A stretch of DNA of 64,000 nucleotides, taken from contig NZ_VSRN01000001.1 in the NCBI RefSeq assembly GCF_008369915.1, positions 682,001 through 746,000 on the forward strand. The letters are read 5' to 3'. Positions 28,030 to 37,164 of the stretch are shown here, in pieces. The DNA is from Dyadobacter sp. UC 10. GTDB taxonomy: Bacteria; Bacteroidota; Bacteroidia; Cytophagales; Spirosomataceae. The notes under the pieces are model-generated. The model saw nothing but the letters and a program-made list of their open reading frames with translations. It did no database searches and was not told where the DNA came from. The first letter of the stretch is position 1; each line of letters starts with the position of its first letter. The position numbers and the translations under genes are program-made.

Positions 28030-28089
28030 AGGGAAACCCCAATAGGTCTCGTAAGCTCGAACATCTGTAAGCCGAGCGCACTCTCAATT

Positions 28090-28175
28090 TTACCAATTGA
28101 TTTCCAAAACTTCAGCTTCCTCCAGTGCCTGGATAGAAAACAGAGAGGTTTGTTGATGCAGCATAGCAGAATATG
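28090..28175 (-). pseudogene. Possible remnant of a Crp/Fnr cyclic-nucleotide-binding domain
   Basis: In one minus-strand frame this stretch reads SAMLHQQTSLFSIQALEEAE followed by VLEINW and a stop. SFLxQQPS...xIQALEDxEVLxI is the familiar end of the effector domain of Crp/Fnr regulators in Bacteroidota. No start, DNA-binding domain or full barrel is attached. An 84-residue frame (28250-27996) covers the same DNA in another phase and may be chance. It is a likely gene relic beside the ECF sigma gene. Confidence 0.35.
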
Positions 28176-28252
28176 CTGCAAGTCACCCTGTTCGCTTTCA
28201 GGAATACTCATGTCGGTGAGTAAATACTGTATTTGCTTCGGTTCATTCATTC

Positions 28253-29485
28253 TTAGTGCTTAATTCTCATCAATATACCTATTTCCTTTTCGATAAACCG
28301 TCTTTCGAAAGCATTGACCGGGCAGGAAAGTGCTTTTTTGTAGCTTGCCAAAGCATGTTCAGTATCATTCCTATCCGCATGCATTTTTGCCCAGAAACAA
28401 TGGAGCAAATGGTAGTTACGAAAAAACCGGTTCGCATGCAGCAGACTTAAAATTTCAATTGCAGCGGCTTCATTTCCGCCAAAATACAGAGCAGCGGCTT
28501 GTCCTATTTTTGTGAACGGCGACGAATTAAATGCCACAAGTTTCTCGTAAAGCGACGCGATACCCTGCCAGTCGGTTTCCTGAAACCTACCCGCGTGCAT
28601 ATGTTTGTAAGCTATCGCCGCTTCGAGCTGCCACGCGCTGGCGACGGAAGATTCCTTTTGAGAAAGCAACAGGTAATGATTGGCCACGACGATCATTTCC
28701 CGGTTCCAGCGCCTGCGGTCCTGCCCGGCAAGTGCAGTCAGTTCGTCGAGCTGGTCAGTTCTCGATTCCGCCCTTGCCAGATTGTATAACAACAACGCAT
28801 ACAATGCTTTAACCTCTCCATTGGCTACAATATTCATCTTCATCATTTCCTGTAAAAGACTCAATGTATCTTCGCAAAGCTGCTCGTCGGTGAGCGTGCC
28901 CTTCTCGGAAAGCTGGTACCCTGCCGTAAACATCACATACAGTACTTTGAGCGCCATTCTTATCTTTTGTTCATCAGGGTTACCTACTGATTCCGCTACC
29001 ATAAAATCACTGCGTGATTGTTCCACACGCCAGCGATAAAGCGTTTTTGAAATGGTATCCTCCCCGGAAGCAAGCAGTGCCGCAATATGTTTTGTTTTTA
29101 AACCGCAGACATATTTCAATACCACCACCAGCTGCACCCTGGGCGGATAGGCAGGCTGTAAACAGGAAAAAAGCACGCGCAGCAGATCGCGGTCGCTGGT
29201 CAGCAACTGATCGGCAGCAATTTGATCAACTGCCGGATATTGCTTGCGCTTTTCTTTTTTTAAATGATTATAGGCAAGGTTTCTGATCGTTGCAAAAAGC
29301 CACGCGTCGGGTTGTTCAGGTACAGCATCGCGCCATTTATCCACCGCGATTGCGAACGCCTCCTGCACAATATCCTCCGAAACAGAGAGCTCTTCAATAC
29401 CGGTATGATACATCAACACCGCGACCATTTTACCAAAAAGGCTGCGGTGAAGCTCAGAAAGCAAATTGGCAATGTCCGCGGTCAC
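28253..29485 (-). CDS. ECF42-type RNA polymerase sigma factor with C-terminal extension
   Basis: 410 residues, about twice the size of a normal ECF factor. Sigma region 2 (about 15-75, with SEDIVQEAFAIAVDKW and PDAWLFATIRNLAYNHLKKE) and region 4 (about 105-160, VVVLKYVCGLKTKHIAALLASGEDTISKTL) are followed by a long helical DUF6596-type domain (about 185-405, with TDEQLCEDTLSLLQEM and TDWQGIASLYEKLVAF). This arrangement, with a YCII/DGPF-domain gene directly upstream, is the ECF42 group, which has no classical anti-sigma factor. The start overlaps the partner's stop by four bases (ATGA). Confidence 0.92.
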   Translation of the reverse strand: MTADIANLLSELHRSLFGKMVAVLMYHTGIEELSVSEDIVQEAFAIAVDKWRDAVPEQPDAWLFATIRNLAYNHLKKEKRKQYPAVDQIAADQLLTSDRDLLRVLFSCLQPAYPPRVQLVVVLKYVCGLKTKHIAALLASGEDTISKTLYRWRVEQSRSDFMVAESVGNPDEQKIRMALKVLYVMFTAGYQLSEKGTLTDEQLCEDTLSLLQEMMKMNIVANGEVKALYALLLYNLARAESRTDQLDELTALAGQDRRRWNREMIVVANHYLLLSQKESSVASAWQLEAAIAYKHMHAGRFQETDWQGIASLYEKLVAFNSSPFTKIGQAAALYFGGNEAAAIEILSLLHANRFFRNYHLLHCFWAKMHADRNDTEHALASYKKALSCPVNAFERRFIEKEIGILMRIKH

Positions 29486-29832
29486 GGTTCCTGGTGTATT
29501 TCCATAATCGGACGTACCTCAATGCTGATTTTATCCTGAATAATATGCGGGCACTGTGCGGCAATTGCTGCGGCTTGCTGCAGACTTTCAGCCTGGATCA
29601 TCAGATAACCACTTATCCCTTCCTTGGCGTCCATCAGCAGCCCGTCGGTTTCGACCTGCTTTCCAACCATCCTGTATTCATTTTCAAGCGGCTCGCCGGC
29701 TATGAAAGTATCGAACCGGACCAGTTCTTCGACCCAGCTGTTCATTTCGGCGATATCTTGCTGTATTTCTTCCTCCGACATTTGCGAAAGCCGGGTAATG
29801 TCCTCACGGATAAGCAATAGAAACTTTTTCAT
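29482..29832 (-). CDS. YCII/DGPF-domain protein, partner of the ECF42 sigma factor
   Basis: 116-residue cytosolic protein from the chosen start MKKFLLLIREDITRL; the frame is open 16 codons further upstream. It has the ferredoxin-like alpha/beta fold of the YCII family: an N-terminal beta-strand, helix SEEEIQQDIAEMNSWVEEL, then GYLMIQAESLQQAAAIAAQ and IEVRPIME. These proteins regularly sit beside ECF42 sigma factors and are thought to belong to their regulon or control; a direct mechanism is not established. Translationally coupled to the sigma factor by an ATGA overlap. Confidence 0.85.
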   Translation of the reverse strand: MKKFLLLIREDITRLSQMSEEEIQQDIAEMNSWVEELVRFDTFIAGEPLENEYRMVGKQVETDGLLMDAKEGISGYLMIQAESLQQAAAIAAQCPHIIQDKISIEVRPIMEIHQEP

Positions 29833-29967
29833 ACTTTGGATTTTATGATATAGTATATCACCGACGCTTTTTCCGGACAAGTTTCAGAAATAAATTTTAC
29901 TACCACCGCTAAAATAACGGATTGGGGTTTAAAAATCCCGGCCGCAGTGGCGGGCCGGGACATTCAT

Positions 29968-30366
29968 TTATAGCGAAGCCGCGCCTGCCGCCGCCACTTC
30001 GTGATCATCGTCCACCGTACTTCCGCTCACACCTATTGCGCCGATAATCTCCCCGCCGGAATTTTTTATAACCACACCGCCCGGAAAGGTGATGAGCCCT
30101 CCATTGGAATGCTCAATGTTAAACAGCGGCTGGCCAGGCTGTACCAGCGGGCTCAGCTCGGCGGTGTCCATAGTGAACCAGACAGCCGTTTTTGCTTTTT
30201 TCAAAGCAATATCAACCGACCCCAGCCAGGCACCGTCCATTCGTGCGAAAGCCACCATATTGGCCCCGGTATCAACCACACAAATATTCATTTTTGTGTT
30301 AATCTCCGCAGCTTTTGCTTTTGCAGATGCAATGATAGCTTCCGCCTGCTCCAATTTAATGTTCAT
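29968..30366 (-). CDS. GlcG/HbpS family (DUF336) protein
   Basis: 132 residues covering the whole family domain: helix AEAIIASAKAKAAEINTKMN, the strand ICVVDTGANMVAFARMDGAW, PLFNIEHSNGGLITFPGGV and IGAIGVSGSTVDDDHEVAAA. Relatives bind haem or act in cobalamin or glycolate gene clusters; none of those partners is next to it, so the role is open. No signal peptide, so it should be cytosolic. It is a single gene flanked by a 350-base gap. Confidence 0.85.
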   Translation of the reverse strand: MNIKLEQAEAIIASAKAKAAEINTKMNICVVDTGANMVAFARMDGAWLGSVDIALKKAKTAVWFTMDTAELSPLVQPGQPLFNIEHSNGGLITFPGGVVIKNSGGEIIGAIGVSGSTVDDDHEVAAAGAASL

Positions 30367-30718
30367 GATCTTCCCGGTTTAAATGTTTAGATAAATCGAT
30401 TATCTCCCTGCAATCTATTGATTACAAGGATTAAAAACAGTTATCGTAAAAAGACCATACCTTAATCACAAAGCGCCTGATACGTCAATGGGTAAAGACC
30501 CGTCGAATTCAATTTCCTTAGTAATGTCAAAAGGCTATTTTACTGTAAATAATCAGATCACCGACATTTCACATTCTCACCAAACGGCGCATGCGACTAC
30601 ATCAATACAAAAACTACGATTGAATGACGGGTGATACCGGCCAGGGCACGGCAAGTTTCCGCTCTCACGAACGCAGCCACATCGCAAAAGTGGAAAGCAA
30701 ACCTGAGATCTGCGTTTG
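30367..30718. other. Intergenic region without a recognisable gene
   Basis: Upstream region of the GlcG-type gene and downstream region of the MacB-like gene. The part near 30370-30450 is AT-rich and could carry the GlcG promoter. A chance frame on the minus strand (30597-30833) runs into the permease gene and shows no family likeness. No clear terminator found. Confidence 0.5.
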
Positions 30719-33082
30719 TTATTCGCTTCGCAGACTTTTCACCGGATCCATCAATGCTGCCCGGATGCTCTGGTAGCTGATGGTAATTAGGGCCACCGCA
30801 AGTGCCATTCCGCCCGCAGCAGCAAACATCCACCAGGAAATGCTGATTTTGTAAGCAAAATCCTGTAACCAGCTGTTCATGCCGTACCAGGCGATTGGTA
30901 TTGCGATCACGATAGCGATCAGAATAAGCCGGATAAAATCTTTCGCAAGAAGGCTGACAATAGCAGGCACGCTCGATCCCAGCACTTTTCGGACTCCGAT
31001 CTCGCGGGTGCGAACTTGCGCAGTGTATGCTGCCAAACCGAACAGTCCGAGACAGGATATTATAATTGCAATACCGGCAAAAAGATTAAATAAGGTGCCG
31101 CTCTGCTGTTCGGATCTGTACAGATCATTAAATGCCTGGTCTAAAAAGGTATACGAAAACTCAAAATCTCCATTGTACTTTTTCCACGAACGTTCCGCAG
31201 CTGCAATAGCTTTCTCTGCGTCATTGCCGGTTGTTTTAATGTAAATCTGGTTGGCATGATCCGCATTGTAATAAAATACAGCCGGGTCGATACTTTTTCT
31301 CATTGAAGTAGTGTGAAAATCTTTCACTACGCCGATGATCGTACCTTCCAGGTCCCATATCTTAAACCGTTTTCCAATCGGGTCTTTCATCCGGCTGGCT
31401 CTAACGGCGGTTTCATTCAATATAAAATGGGTAGAATCAGATACAGAACCCGTAAACCCCTGCCCTTCAACCAGCTGCATTTTAAAGAATGACAAAAAAT
31501 CCTTCTCGATCGCCATCGGGCGGATCATCATCGTTTCCCCCTTTTCCTTTCCGTCCCAGTCGCTACTGCCCGTCTGACTGCCGATCCGGACAATATTACT
31601 ACCTGCCCGGGTCACGGCCGTAATGCCCGGCTGATTGAGCAGATCCGCTTTCACTGCCTCGAAATGCTCACCCATACTTCGCATATTGAAGGATAACACG
31701 TGGTTTTTATCGTATCCCAATGCTTTGGAATGAATGTAGTCAAGCTGGGTACTGATCACAAAGGTGCCTATAATCAGGATCACGGATACCGCGAACTGCG
31801 TAACTACAAGCACTTTACGCATTGCGACATCGCTGATCTTAGCCGAAGCTTTGCCTTTGAAAGCCCTGAGCGGCTCGAAAGACGACAGAAGAATCGCCGG
31901 GTAAATGCTCGAAACGGTCAGTGTCCCCATAAGTGTAAGCCCGATTACCTTCCAGATTTGAATATTGGTAAAATCAAAAACGAGCTGTTTGCCGGATAGC
32001 TGGTTGTAAAGTGGCAGCAAAGAATAAATAAGCACCACCGCGACCGTTGATGCAATTACAAAAACGAGTGCTGTTTCAATAATGAATTGCAGAAAGAGCT
32101 GCTTCCGCGCCGCGCCGACGATTTTGCGCATACTTACTTCCTTCGATCGCAGCATCGAGCGGGCAGTTGAAAGATTAATGTAATTAATACAGGCAATTCC
32201 CAGGATAAGCAACGCGATCACGACAAACATCCGCACGGTTTCAATACCCCCATTCGATCCATCGGCCTGATAAAGATGTTTTTTCGTAAGCGGGTGCAAC
32301 AGGTAAGTCAGGTCGGTGTCGTCCGGTTTGTTGCGTAAATGAATATCGCGGAGCTTATCCGCCAGGCCCGCTACTATCGTGCCGGGTTGCAGTAAAAAAT
32401 AGGTACTGTAATTGAACTCGTGGAAGTCATTGTTCTCATTCCGCCCCTGACCGCTGCCGTATCTATTGCGGAACAGTTTTCCGATCGGCAGAAAAAGATC
32501 GCCCTGAATTGTTGAGTTTTTCGGAAAATCCTTCACCACGCCGCTCACTGTGAAGCTGACCCGATCATTTGCATTCAAAATCTTACCAATCGGATCCTCA
32601 TTTCCAAAGTATTTTTTCGCCGTGGTCTCGGTTAGCACAATGGTATTGTCATCGGTAAAAGGGCGGCCTTCATCCCCTTTGACCAGCTTGAAATCGAATA
32701 CCGAAAACAGCGACGGATCCGCGAAAAGTGAATTCGTCTCGTTGAAAACCTTGTCTTTATACCTGAATAAAGTATAGGAGTCATTGTACGACAGCCGCAC
32801 CGCGCCTTTGATCTCCGGCAGCTCATTTTTTCCCTGTGTGGCAATGGGCGCGACTGTCGTAGTCCAGATCTGCTTGCTGGATCCCGTCCCTACCAGATTT
32901 TCGAGTTTATAGATATGGTCGGCTTGCTTGTGGAACCGGTCAAAACTCAGTTCATCCTGCACCCAGAGCAGGATCAGTATACCGACACTCAGCCCGAGTG
33001 TAAGCCCCGTACCATTGATAAGCGAATAGAATTTGCTCTTTAACAGGTTGCGCCAGGCGATTTTGAAGTAGTTGCTGATCAT
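30719..33082 (-). CDS. MacB/FtsX-family ABC transporter permease
   Basis: 787 residues from the chosen start MISNYFKIAWRNLLKSKFYS; the 35 codons upstream do not resemble the family. The first membrane helix (about 20-40) is followed by a large MacB-type periplasmic domain, three FtsX helices (about 285-430), a second N-terminal-like membrane segment (about 435-460), a second periplasmic domain and a final three-helix FtsX domain with RTREIGVRKVLGSSVPAIV. This tandem layout is typical of the many Bacteroidota permeases that work with a separate ATPase as mechanotransmission systems for efflux or lipoprotein-linked stress. No ATPase gene is adjacent. Confidence 0.93.
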   Translation of the reverse strand: MISNYFKIAWRNLLKSKFYSLINGTGLTLGLSVGILILLWVQDELSFDRFHKQADHIYKLENLVGTGSSKQIWTTTVAPIATQGKNELPEIKGAVRLSYNDSYTLFRYKDKVFNETNSLFADPSLFSVFDFKLVKGDEGRPFTDDNTIVLTETTAKKYFGNEDPIGKILNANDRVSFTVSGVVKDFPKNSTIQGDLFLPIGKLFRNRYGSGQGRNENNDFHEFNYSTYFLLQPGTIVAGLADKLRDIHLRNKPDDTDLTYLLHPLTKKHLYQADGSNGGIETVRMFVVIALLILGIACINYINLSTARSMLRSKEVSMRKIVGAARKQLFLQFIIETALVFVIASTVAVVLIYSLLPLYNQLSGKQLVFDFTNIQIWKVIGLTLMGTLTVSSIYPAILLSSFEPLRAFKGKASAKISDVAMRKVLVVTQFAVSVILIIGTFVISTQLDYIHSKALGYDKNHVLSFNMRSMGEHFEAVKADLLNQPGITAVTRAGSNIVRIGSQTGSSDWDGKEKGETMMIRPMAIEKDFLSFFKMQLVEGQGFTGSVSDSTHFILNETAVRASRMKDPIGKRFKIWDLEGTIIGVVKDFHTTSMRKSIDPAVFYYNADHANQIYIKTTGNDAEKAIAAAERSWKKYNGDFEFSYTFLDQAFNDLYRSEQQSGTLFNLFAGIAIIISCLGLFGLAAYTAQVRTREIGVRKVLGSSVPAIVSLLAKDFIRLILIAIVIAIPIAWYGMNSWLQDFAYKISISWWMFAAAGGMALAVALITISYQSIRAALMDPVKSLRSE

Positions 33083-33418
33083 GAGCTGATTAATATTAGA
33101 ATTGAAGGAAAAATCCCTGCGAAGATTCAATTTATATAAGCCCAAAAAAGCATGTGCCATGAAAGCAGAATGCTGTGCACCGCTCATAATCAGTTGAATA
33201 GAGAATGAAGCATCCTGTCGCTTTGTCCGGTATCGAACAAATCACGTTCGGCTATGGACGAGGCAAAATTTGACTGACTGAACCATGTATATCAATTTCA
33301 CAACATAAGCCCGAAGACTTAAACCAAAAACGAAAATATTAGTAAATAAAAGAAAGTAATAATCACATTTTAATACAAAAATCATTAAAATTGCAATACT
33401 ATTTCCTGAATTACGACT
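33083..33418. other. Divergent promoter region, AT-rich
   Basis: Separates the permease (minus) from the PA14 protein (plus). The second half (about 33300-33415) is strongly AT-rich and probably holds promoters in both directions, but no exact TAnnTTTG element could be assigned. No gene seen. Confidence 0.45.
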
Positions 33419-35197
33419 ATGCTGGTAAGGATTAAATCAATCTTGAAATTTTCAAAAGCACTGCTGACGATTTGGCTATTGCTGTTTCATGCAGCTGCAA
33501 ATGCGCAAACGATTGGTCTTCCGGCAACCGACATACCGCTGGCCGATCTCAGTAGTTTTCAGAAAATCAATGGAACCGGCTGGCACATTGCGGGAAACCT
33601 TATTGCCAGGCGGAATGAGGCCGGGAACCTTAAATCTCAACCCGGGCAGGGCATTTTGATTTACCAGCCCGAAAACAAATTGCCTTCTGAATTGCTATCC
33701 AATGTAATACACGGAGATATCGACCTGGAAATGGACTTCCTGCTTTCGAAAGGGGCTGCTTTTGAGATTGTGTTTCAAAATAAATATCCGGTGAAAATTC
33801 AGGATTCGTGGCTCAAAAAGGAAGGTCCGGCTCACAAGGCACCGGGCTTGTGGCAGCACATCGCGATCCATTTCAGGGCCGCAAAATTCGACGCATCCGG
33901 CAAGAAAATCAGTGATGCCAGGTTTGAGCGCATATTGCTGAATGGTCAGCCGGTGCAGCTGCCTAAGCTTTCGTCCACACAATCAGTCGATGCTGCATTT
34001 GCGATCAAAGGCTCCGATAAAGCATTTGCAATCAAAAAATTACAGTACAAGACGTATGCGAATAACCGGATCAGCGTGTCGGGAATGACTTTCAAAGTAT
34101 ACCCCGGTTTACACAAAAACCCCGACACCCTTGCCAGCCTGAAACCCCGGCGCACGGGCAGTACCGATACCATTTCACACCGCGTCGGCGACCGTAAGTC
34201 GCAGCTGGTCATCGACGGAACAATCGATATCCCTGCCGAGGGCACATATCTTTTCAAGCTGACAGCCGGAGGCGGCGCCTGGTTATTTATTGACGGCAAA
34301 CTGGTGATCAGCAATCGCGGCTCGCGGGATTTTGAGAAGGCATTTTACAATGAAGCTGCATTAAAAAAGGGTAAGTTTCCATTCAGGATCGTCTATTCCA
34401 ATTCGGATGAATGCCTCGTACTGCATTACGAAGGCCCGCAGATTCCATGGCAGTCGCTGACCACGCCAGCTTCTGTAAGGCTGAGTGAACGTTTTGATCC
34501 GCTGGAATATCAAGTGAGCAGCAAACCTGCTATGCAGCGCGGATTTATGATGCATCAAAATAAAGTAAATCCATACGTAGCCGCGATTGCACTGCCAGCT
34601 CGTATCGCTGAAAAACCCGTCCCCGGCAACAACTACGCCTTCGACCTGCGCAAGTACAATCTCCTCGCTGCCTGGCACGGGAAGTTCATCGACGTTTCCA
34701 ATATGTGGACGGAAAGGGGTGAAAAGCAGCTGGAAATACCGCTGGGAGCAAAAATGGAATTTTCAGGAAAGCCGCTTGTTGCCATACTGGCCAACGCAAA
34801 CGATACCTGGCCGGATTCTGTGGCCACGACCGACGGCGTTTACGCAGACAGAGGTTACCGGTTGGACAAAGCAGGTATTCCCGCCTATTTCTACACATTA
34901 AAAGGAAACAAGGTCCAGGATGTGCTCACTAATCTGCCGGGAAACGACGGCCTGGCCAGAAAGCTCACGATCAGCAACAGCAGCAGCAAACTATATGTGC
35001 TCCTCGCCGAGGGGACAAAGATCGAGCAGCTGGAAAGCGGCAGCTACGCGATCGACGACAAAAATTATTACCTCGAAAAACTCAGTTGCGGCGATATCAA
35101 GCCGCTTGTGAGGAAAGATAAAAATGTGGAACAACTCATTCTGGAGTTGCCGAAAACAGATCAGTCAGTTCAAATCAGTTATCAGATCGTATGGTAG
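33419..35197 (+). CDS. Secreted PA14-domain protein with an N-terminal LamG-like domain
   Basis: 592 residues with signal peptide about 1-29 (TIWLLLFHAAANAQ). Residues about 35-215 look like the DUF1080/3-keto-disaccharide hydrolase jelly-roll (INGTGWHIAGNLIARRNEAG, GDIDLEMDFLLSKGAAFEIV, HKAPGLWQHIAIHFRAAKFD). Residues about 225-345 form a PA14 domain (GTYLFKLTAGGGAWLFIDGK, FPFRIVYSNSDECLVLHYEG). The rest (about 370-592) is an unassigned beta-rich region also seen in such proteins. PA14 domains bind carbohydrate, so a glycan-binding or processing role is inferred. It overlaps the next gene by seven bases. Confidence 0.75.
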   Translation: MLVRIKSILKFSKALLTIWLLLFHAAANAQTIGLPATDIPLADLSSFQKINGTGWHIAGNLIARRNEAGNLKSQPGQGILIYQPENKLPSELLSNVIHGDIDLEMDFLLSKGAAFEIVFQNKYPVKIQDSWLKKEGPAHKAPGLWQHIAIHFRAAKFDASGKKISDARFERILLNGQPVQLPKLSSTQSVDAAFAIKGSDKAFAIKKLQYKTYANNRISVSGMTFKVYPGLHKNPDTLASLKPRRTGSTDTISHRVGDRKSQLVIDGTIDIPAEGTYLFKLTAGGGAWLFIDGKLVISNRGSRDFEKAFYNEAALKKGKFPFRIVYSNSDECLVLHYEGPQIPWQSLTTPASVRLSERFDPLEYQVSSKPAMQRGFMMHQNKVNPYVAAIALPARIAEKPVPGNNYAFDLRKYNLLAAWHGKFIDVSNMWTERGEKQLEIPLGAKMEFSGKPLVAILANANDTWPDSVATTDGVYADRGYRLDKAGIPAYFYTLKGNKVQDVLTNLPGNDGLARKLTISNSSSKLYVLLAEGTKIEQLESGSYAIDDKNYYLEKLSCGDIKPLVRKDKNVEQLILELPKTDQSVQISYQIVW

Positions 35198-37152
35198 TGC
35201 AGTGGAATGTTGTATTGACGCTCGTCGCTTTATTTTTTGCGACAAATGCAGCGGCGCAAGATGCTGCTAACCAGGCAGAAAGCCCGTTTTACAAAATCTC
35301 AACTATCCCTATTCCCGACAGCGTGAAGCTGGAAGTGGGCGGACTGGCTTTTAACGAAAAAGACCAGCTCGGGGTAGCCACACGCAGGGGCGAGATTTGG
35401 GTGATCGATGATCCTTATCAAAAGAAAAGCAAAAAGCCCCGGTATTCCCTCTTCGCAAACGGATTGCACGAGCCGCTTTGGCTCGCGTATAAAAACGGTG
35501 CTTATTATACGACGCAAAGATCAGAGCTGACTAAAATTTCAGACAGCGACCGCGACGGGCAGGCTGATTTATACAAAACCGTCTATTCCTGGCCGATTTC
35601 CGGCAATTACCACGAGTATTCGTACGGACCTTTACTATTGCCCAATGGAGATATGCTGGTGACGCTCAACCTTTCCTGGGTTGGCCGGGGCGAAAGTCTG
35701 ACCAAGTGGCGCGGCTGGATGTTGAAGATCAAGGAAAATGGCGAAATGACGCCTTTCGCCACGGGAATGCGTTCGCCCGCCGCATTCGGGCTGGATGCAA
35801 ACGGAGAAATATTTTTTGCCGAAAATCAGGGCGACTGGATCGGCTCGGGCAGGATCACGCATTTGAAACAGGGAGATTTTGCAGGTCACCCGGCGGGTTT
35901 GAAATGGTCAGCGGAACCGGGTTCGCCCATCCAGCTCAAAAGGTCTGATTTCAAGGATTCCATTGGCATTCTCTACGACTATGCCAAAGGGAAACCCAAT
36001 TTTAAAGTACCGACGATCTGGTTTCCGCACACGGTCATGGGCATTTCCACCGCTGCGATACTGTCTATCAACTCAGATCAGTTCGGCCCTTTCAAGGGGC
36101 AACTATTGGTTGGCGACCAGGGACATAGCAAAATTATGCGGGCGTTCCTGGAAAAAGTAAACGGCGTATACCAGGGAGCGTGCTTTCCGTTTCGGGAAGG
36201 GTTTTCATCGGGGATATTGCGCATGGCCTGGGGAAGCGATCAGTCGCTTTTTGTGGGCATGACCAGTCGCGGCTGGGCTGCCACGGGCAAGGAACCTTAC
36301 GGCTTGCAACGACTCACCTGGACGGGTAAAATGCCGATGGAAATTGCTGCGATGCGGATCACAAAGACCGGCTTTGAACTCGAATTCACCAAGCCTGTCA
36401 AACGCGATATCGCCGCCCGGCCAGACCAATATCAAATGACTGGATTTACTTATAGTTACCACAAAAAATACGGCAGCCCGGTCATCAACCAGGCAGCCTG
36501 CAAGGTTACAAAAGCCGATGTTTCGGAAGACGGACTGAAGGTAAAGCTAACAGTTGCCGGGCTGCGCGAAGGGTATATTCATGAATTAAAAATAAATGGA
36601 GTTACTTCTGCGGAAGGTGACGCGATTTTGCACCCGCAGGCTTATTACACGATCAATGCGTTCCCAGAAGGCACCGCGCACCAACACCACCATATGGCGG
36701 AAACGGACACGAACAAGGAGGCAGCCGGCTGCGGAAACGACCCTTCCAAATCGGTGAGCGAGCAACCTGCCAGCTGGAACGGCGGGCCGGACATTACGAT
36801 TGCAATGGCCACCAAACCAGGGCTAAAATTTGATAAGGAGCTACTTGAAGTAACAGCCGGCAGCAAAGTGAAGCTGACCTTCAATAACAATGACGATATG
36901 CTTCATAATCTGGTGATTACCCAGCCCGGAAAGGGGGACGAAGTAGGGCAAAAAGCCATGGATATGGGACTTACCGGGACCAATGCAGGTTACATCCCAG
37001 AGACGCCCGATGTACTATTTCACACCTGCCTGATCCAGCCGGAAGCCTCCCAAAGCGTTTATTTCACAGCGCCCAAGCCGGGCGATTACCCTTTTATTTG
37101 CAGCTTTCCAGGGCATTCATTTGTAATGAAAGGAATACTGAGAGTACGGTAA
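35191..37152 (+). CDS. Beta-propeller dehydrogenase-like protein fused to an azurin-type copper domain
   Basis: 653 residues with signal peptide about 1-22. Residues about 30-390 form a sugar-dehydrogenase-like propeller of the planctomycete/PVC type (VGGLAFNEKDQLGVATRRGE, GMRSPAAFGLDANGEIFFAE, LLVGDQGHSKIMRAFLEKV). A beta-domain (about 390-490), a His-rich linker (HQHHHM) and a cupredoxin (about 525-653) follow. The copper ligands His572, Cys637, His642 and Met646 are all present, with the azurin spacing C-x4-H-x3-M, so a blue copper site is expected. No c-type haem CxxCH motif is present. The start overlaps the previous stop, so the two proteins are co-made; an extracytoplasmic oxidation with the copper domain as electron carrier is inferred. 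Confidence 0.82.
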   Translation: MVVQWNVVLTLVALFFATNAAAQDAANQAESPFYKISTIPIPDSVKLEVGGLAFNEKDQLGVATRRGEIWVIDDPYQKKSKKPRYSLFANGLHEPLWLAYKNGAYYTTQRSELTKISDSDRDGQADLYKTVYSWPISGNYHEYSYGPLLLPNGDMLVTLNLSWVGRGESLTKWRGWMLKIKENGEMTPFATGMRSPAAFGLDANGEIFFAENQGDWIGSGRITHLKQGDFAGHPAGLKWSAEPGSPIQLKRSDFKDSIGILYDYAKGKPNFKVPTIWFPHTVMGISTAAILSINSDQFGPFKGQLLVGDQGHSKIMRAFLEKVNGVYQGACFPFREGFSSGILRMAWGSDQSLFVGMTSRGWAATGKEPYGLQRLTWTGKMPMEIAAMRITKTGFELEFTKPVKRDIAARPDQYQMTGFTYSYHKKYGSPVINQAACKVTKADVSEDGLKVKLTVAGLREGYIHELKINGVTSAEGDAILHPQAYYTINAFPEGTAHQHHHMAETDTNKEAAGCGNDPSKSVSEQPASWNGGPDITIAMATKPGLKFDKELLEVTAGSKVKLTFNNNDDMLHNLVITQPGKGDEVGQKAMDMGLTGTNAGYIPETPDVLFHTCLIQPEASQSVYFTAPKPGDYPFICSFPGHSFVMKGILRVR

Positions 37153-37164
37153 ACTGACGATTTA

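Noticed and set aside
27996-28250. 84-residue minus-strand frame after the ECF42 gene as a real protein
   Set aside because: It has no recognised domain and part of the same DNA reads as a Crp/Fnr piece in a different frame, so it is more likely a chance frame over a relic.
30597-30833. 78-residue minus-strand frame overlapping the end of the MacB-like gene
   Set aside because: Out of frame with the permease, no start context, composition without protein character.
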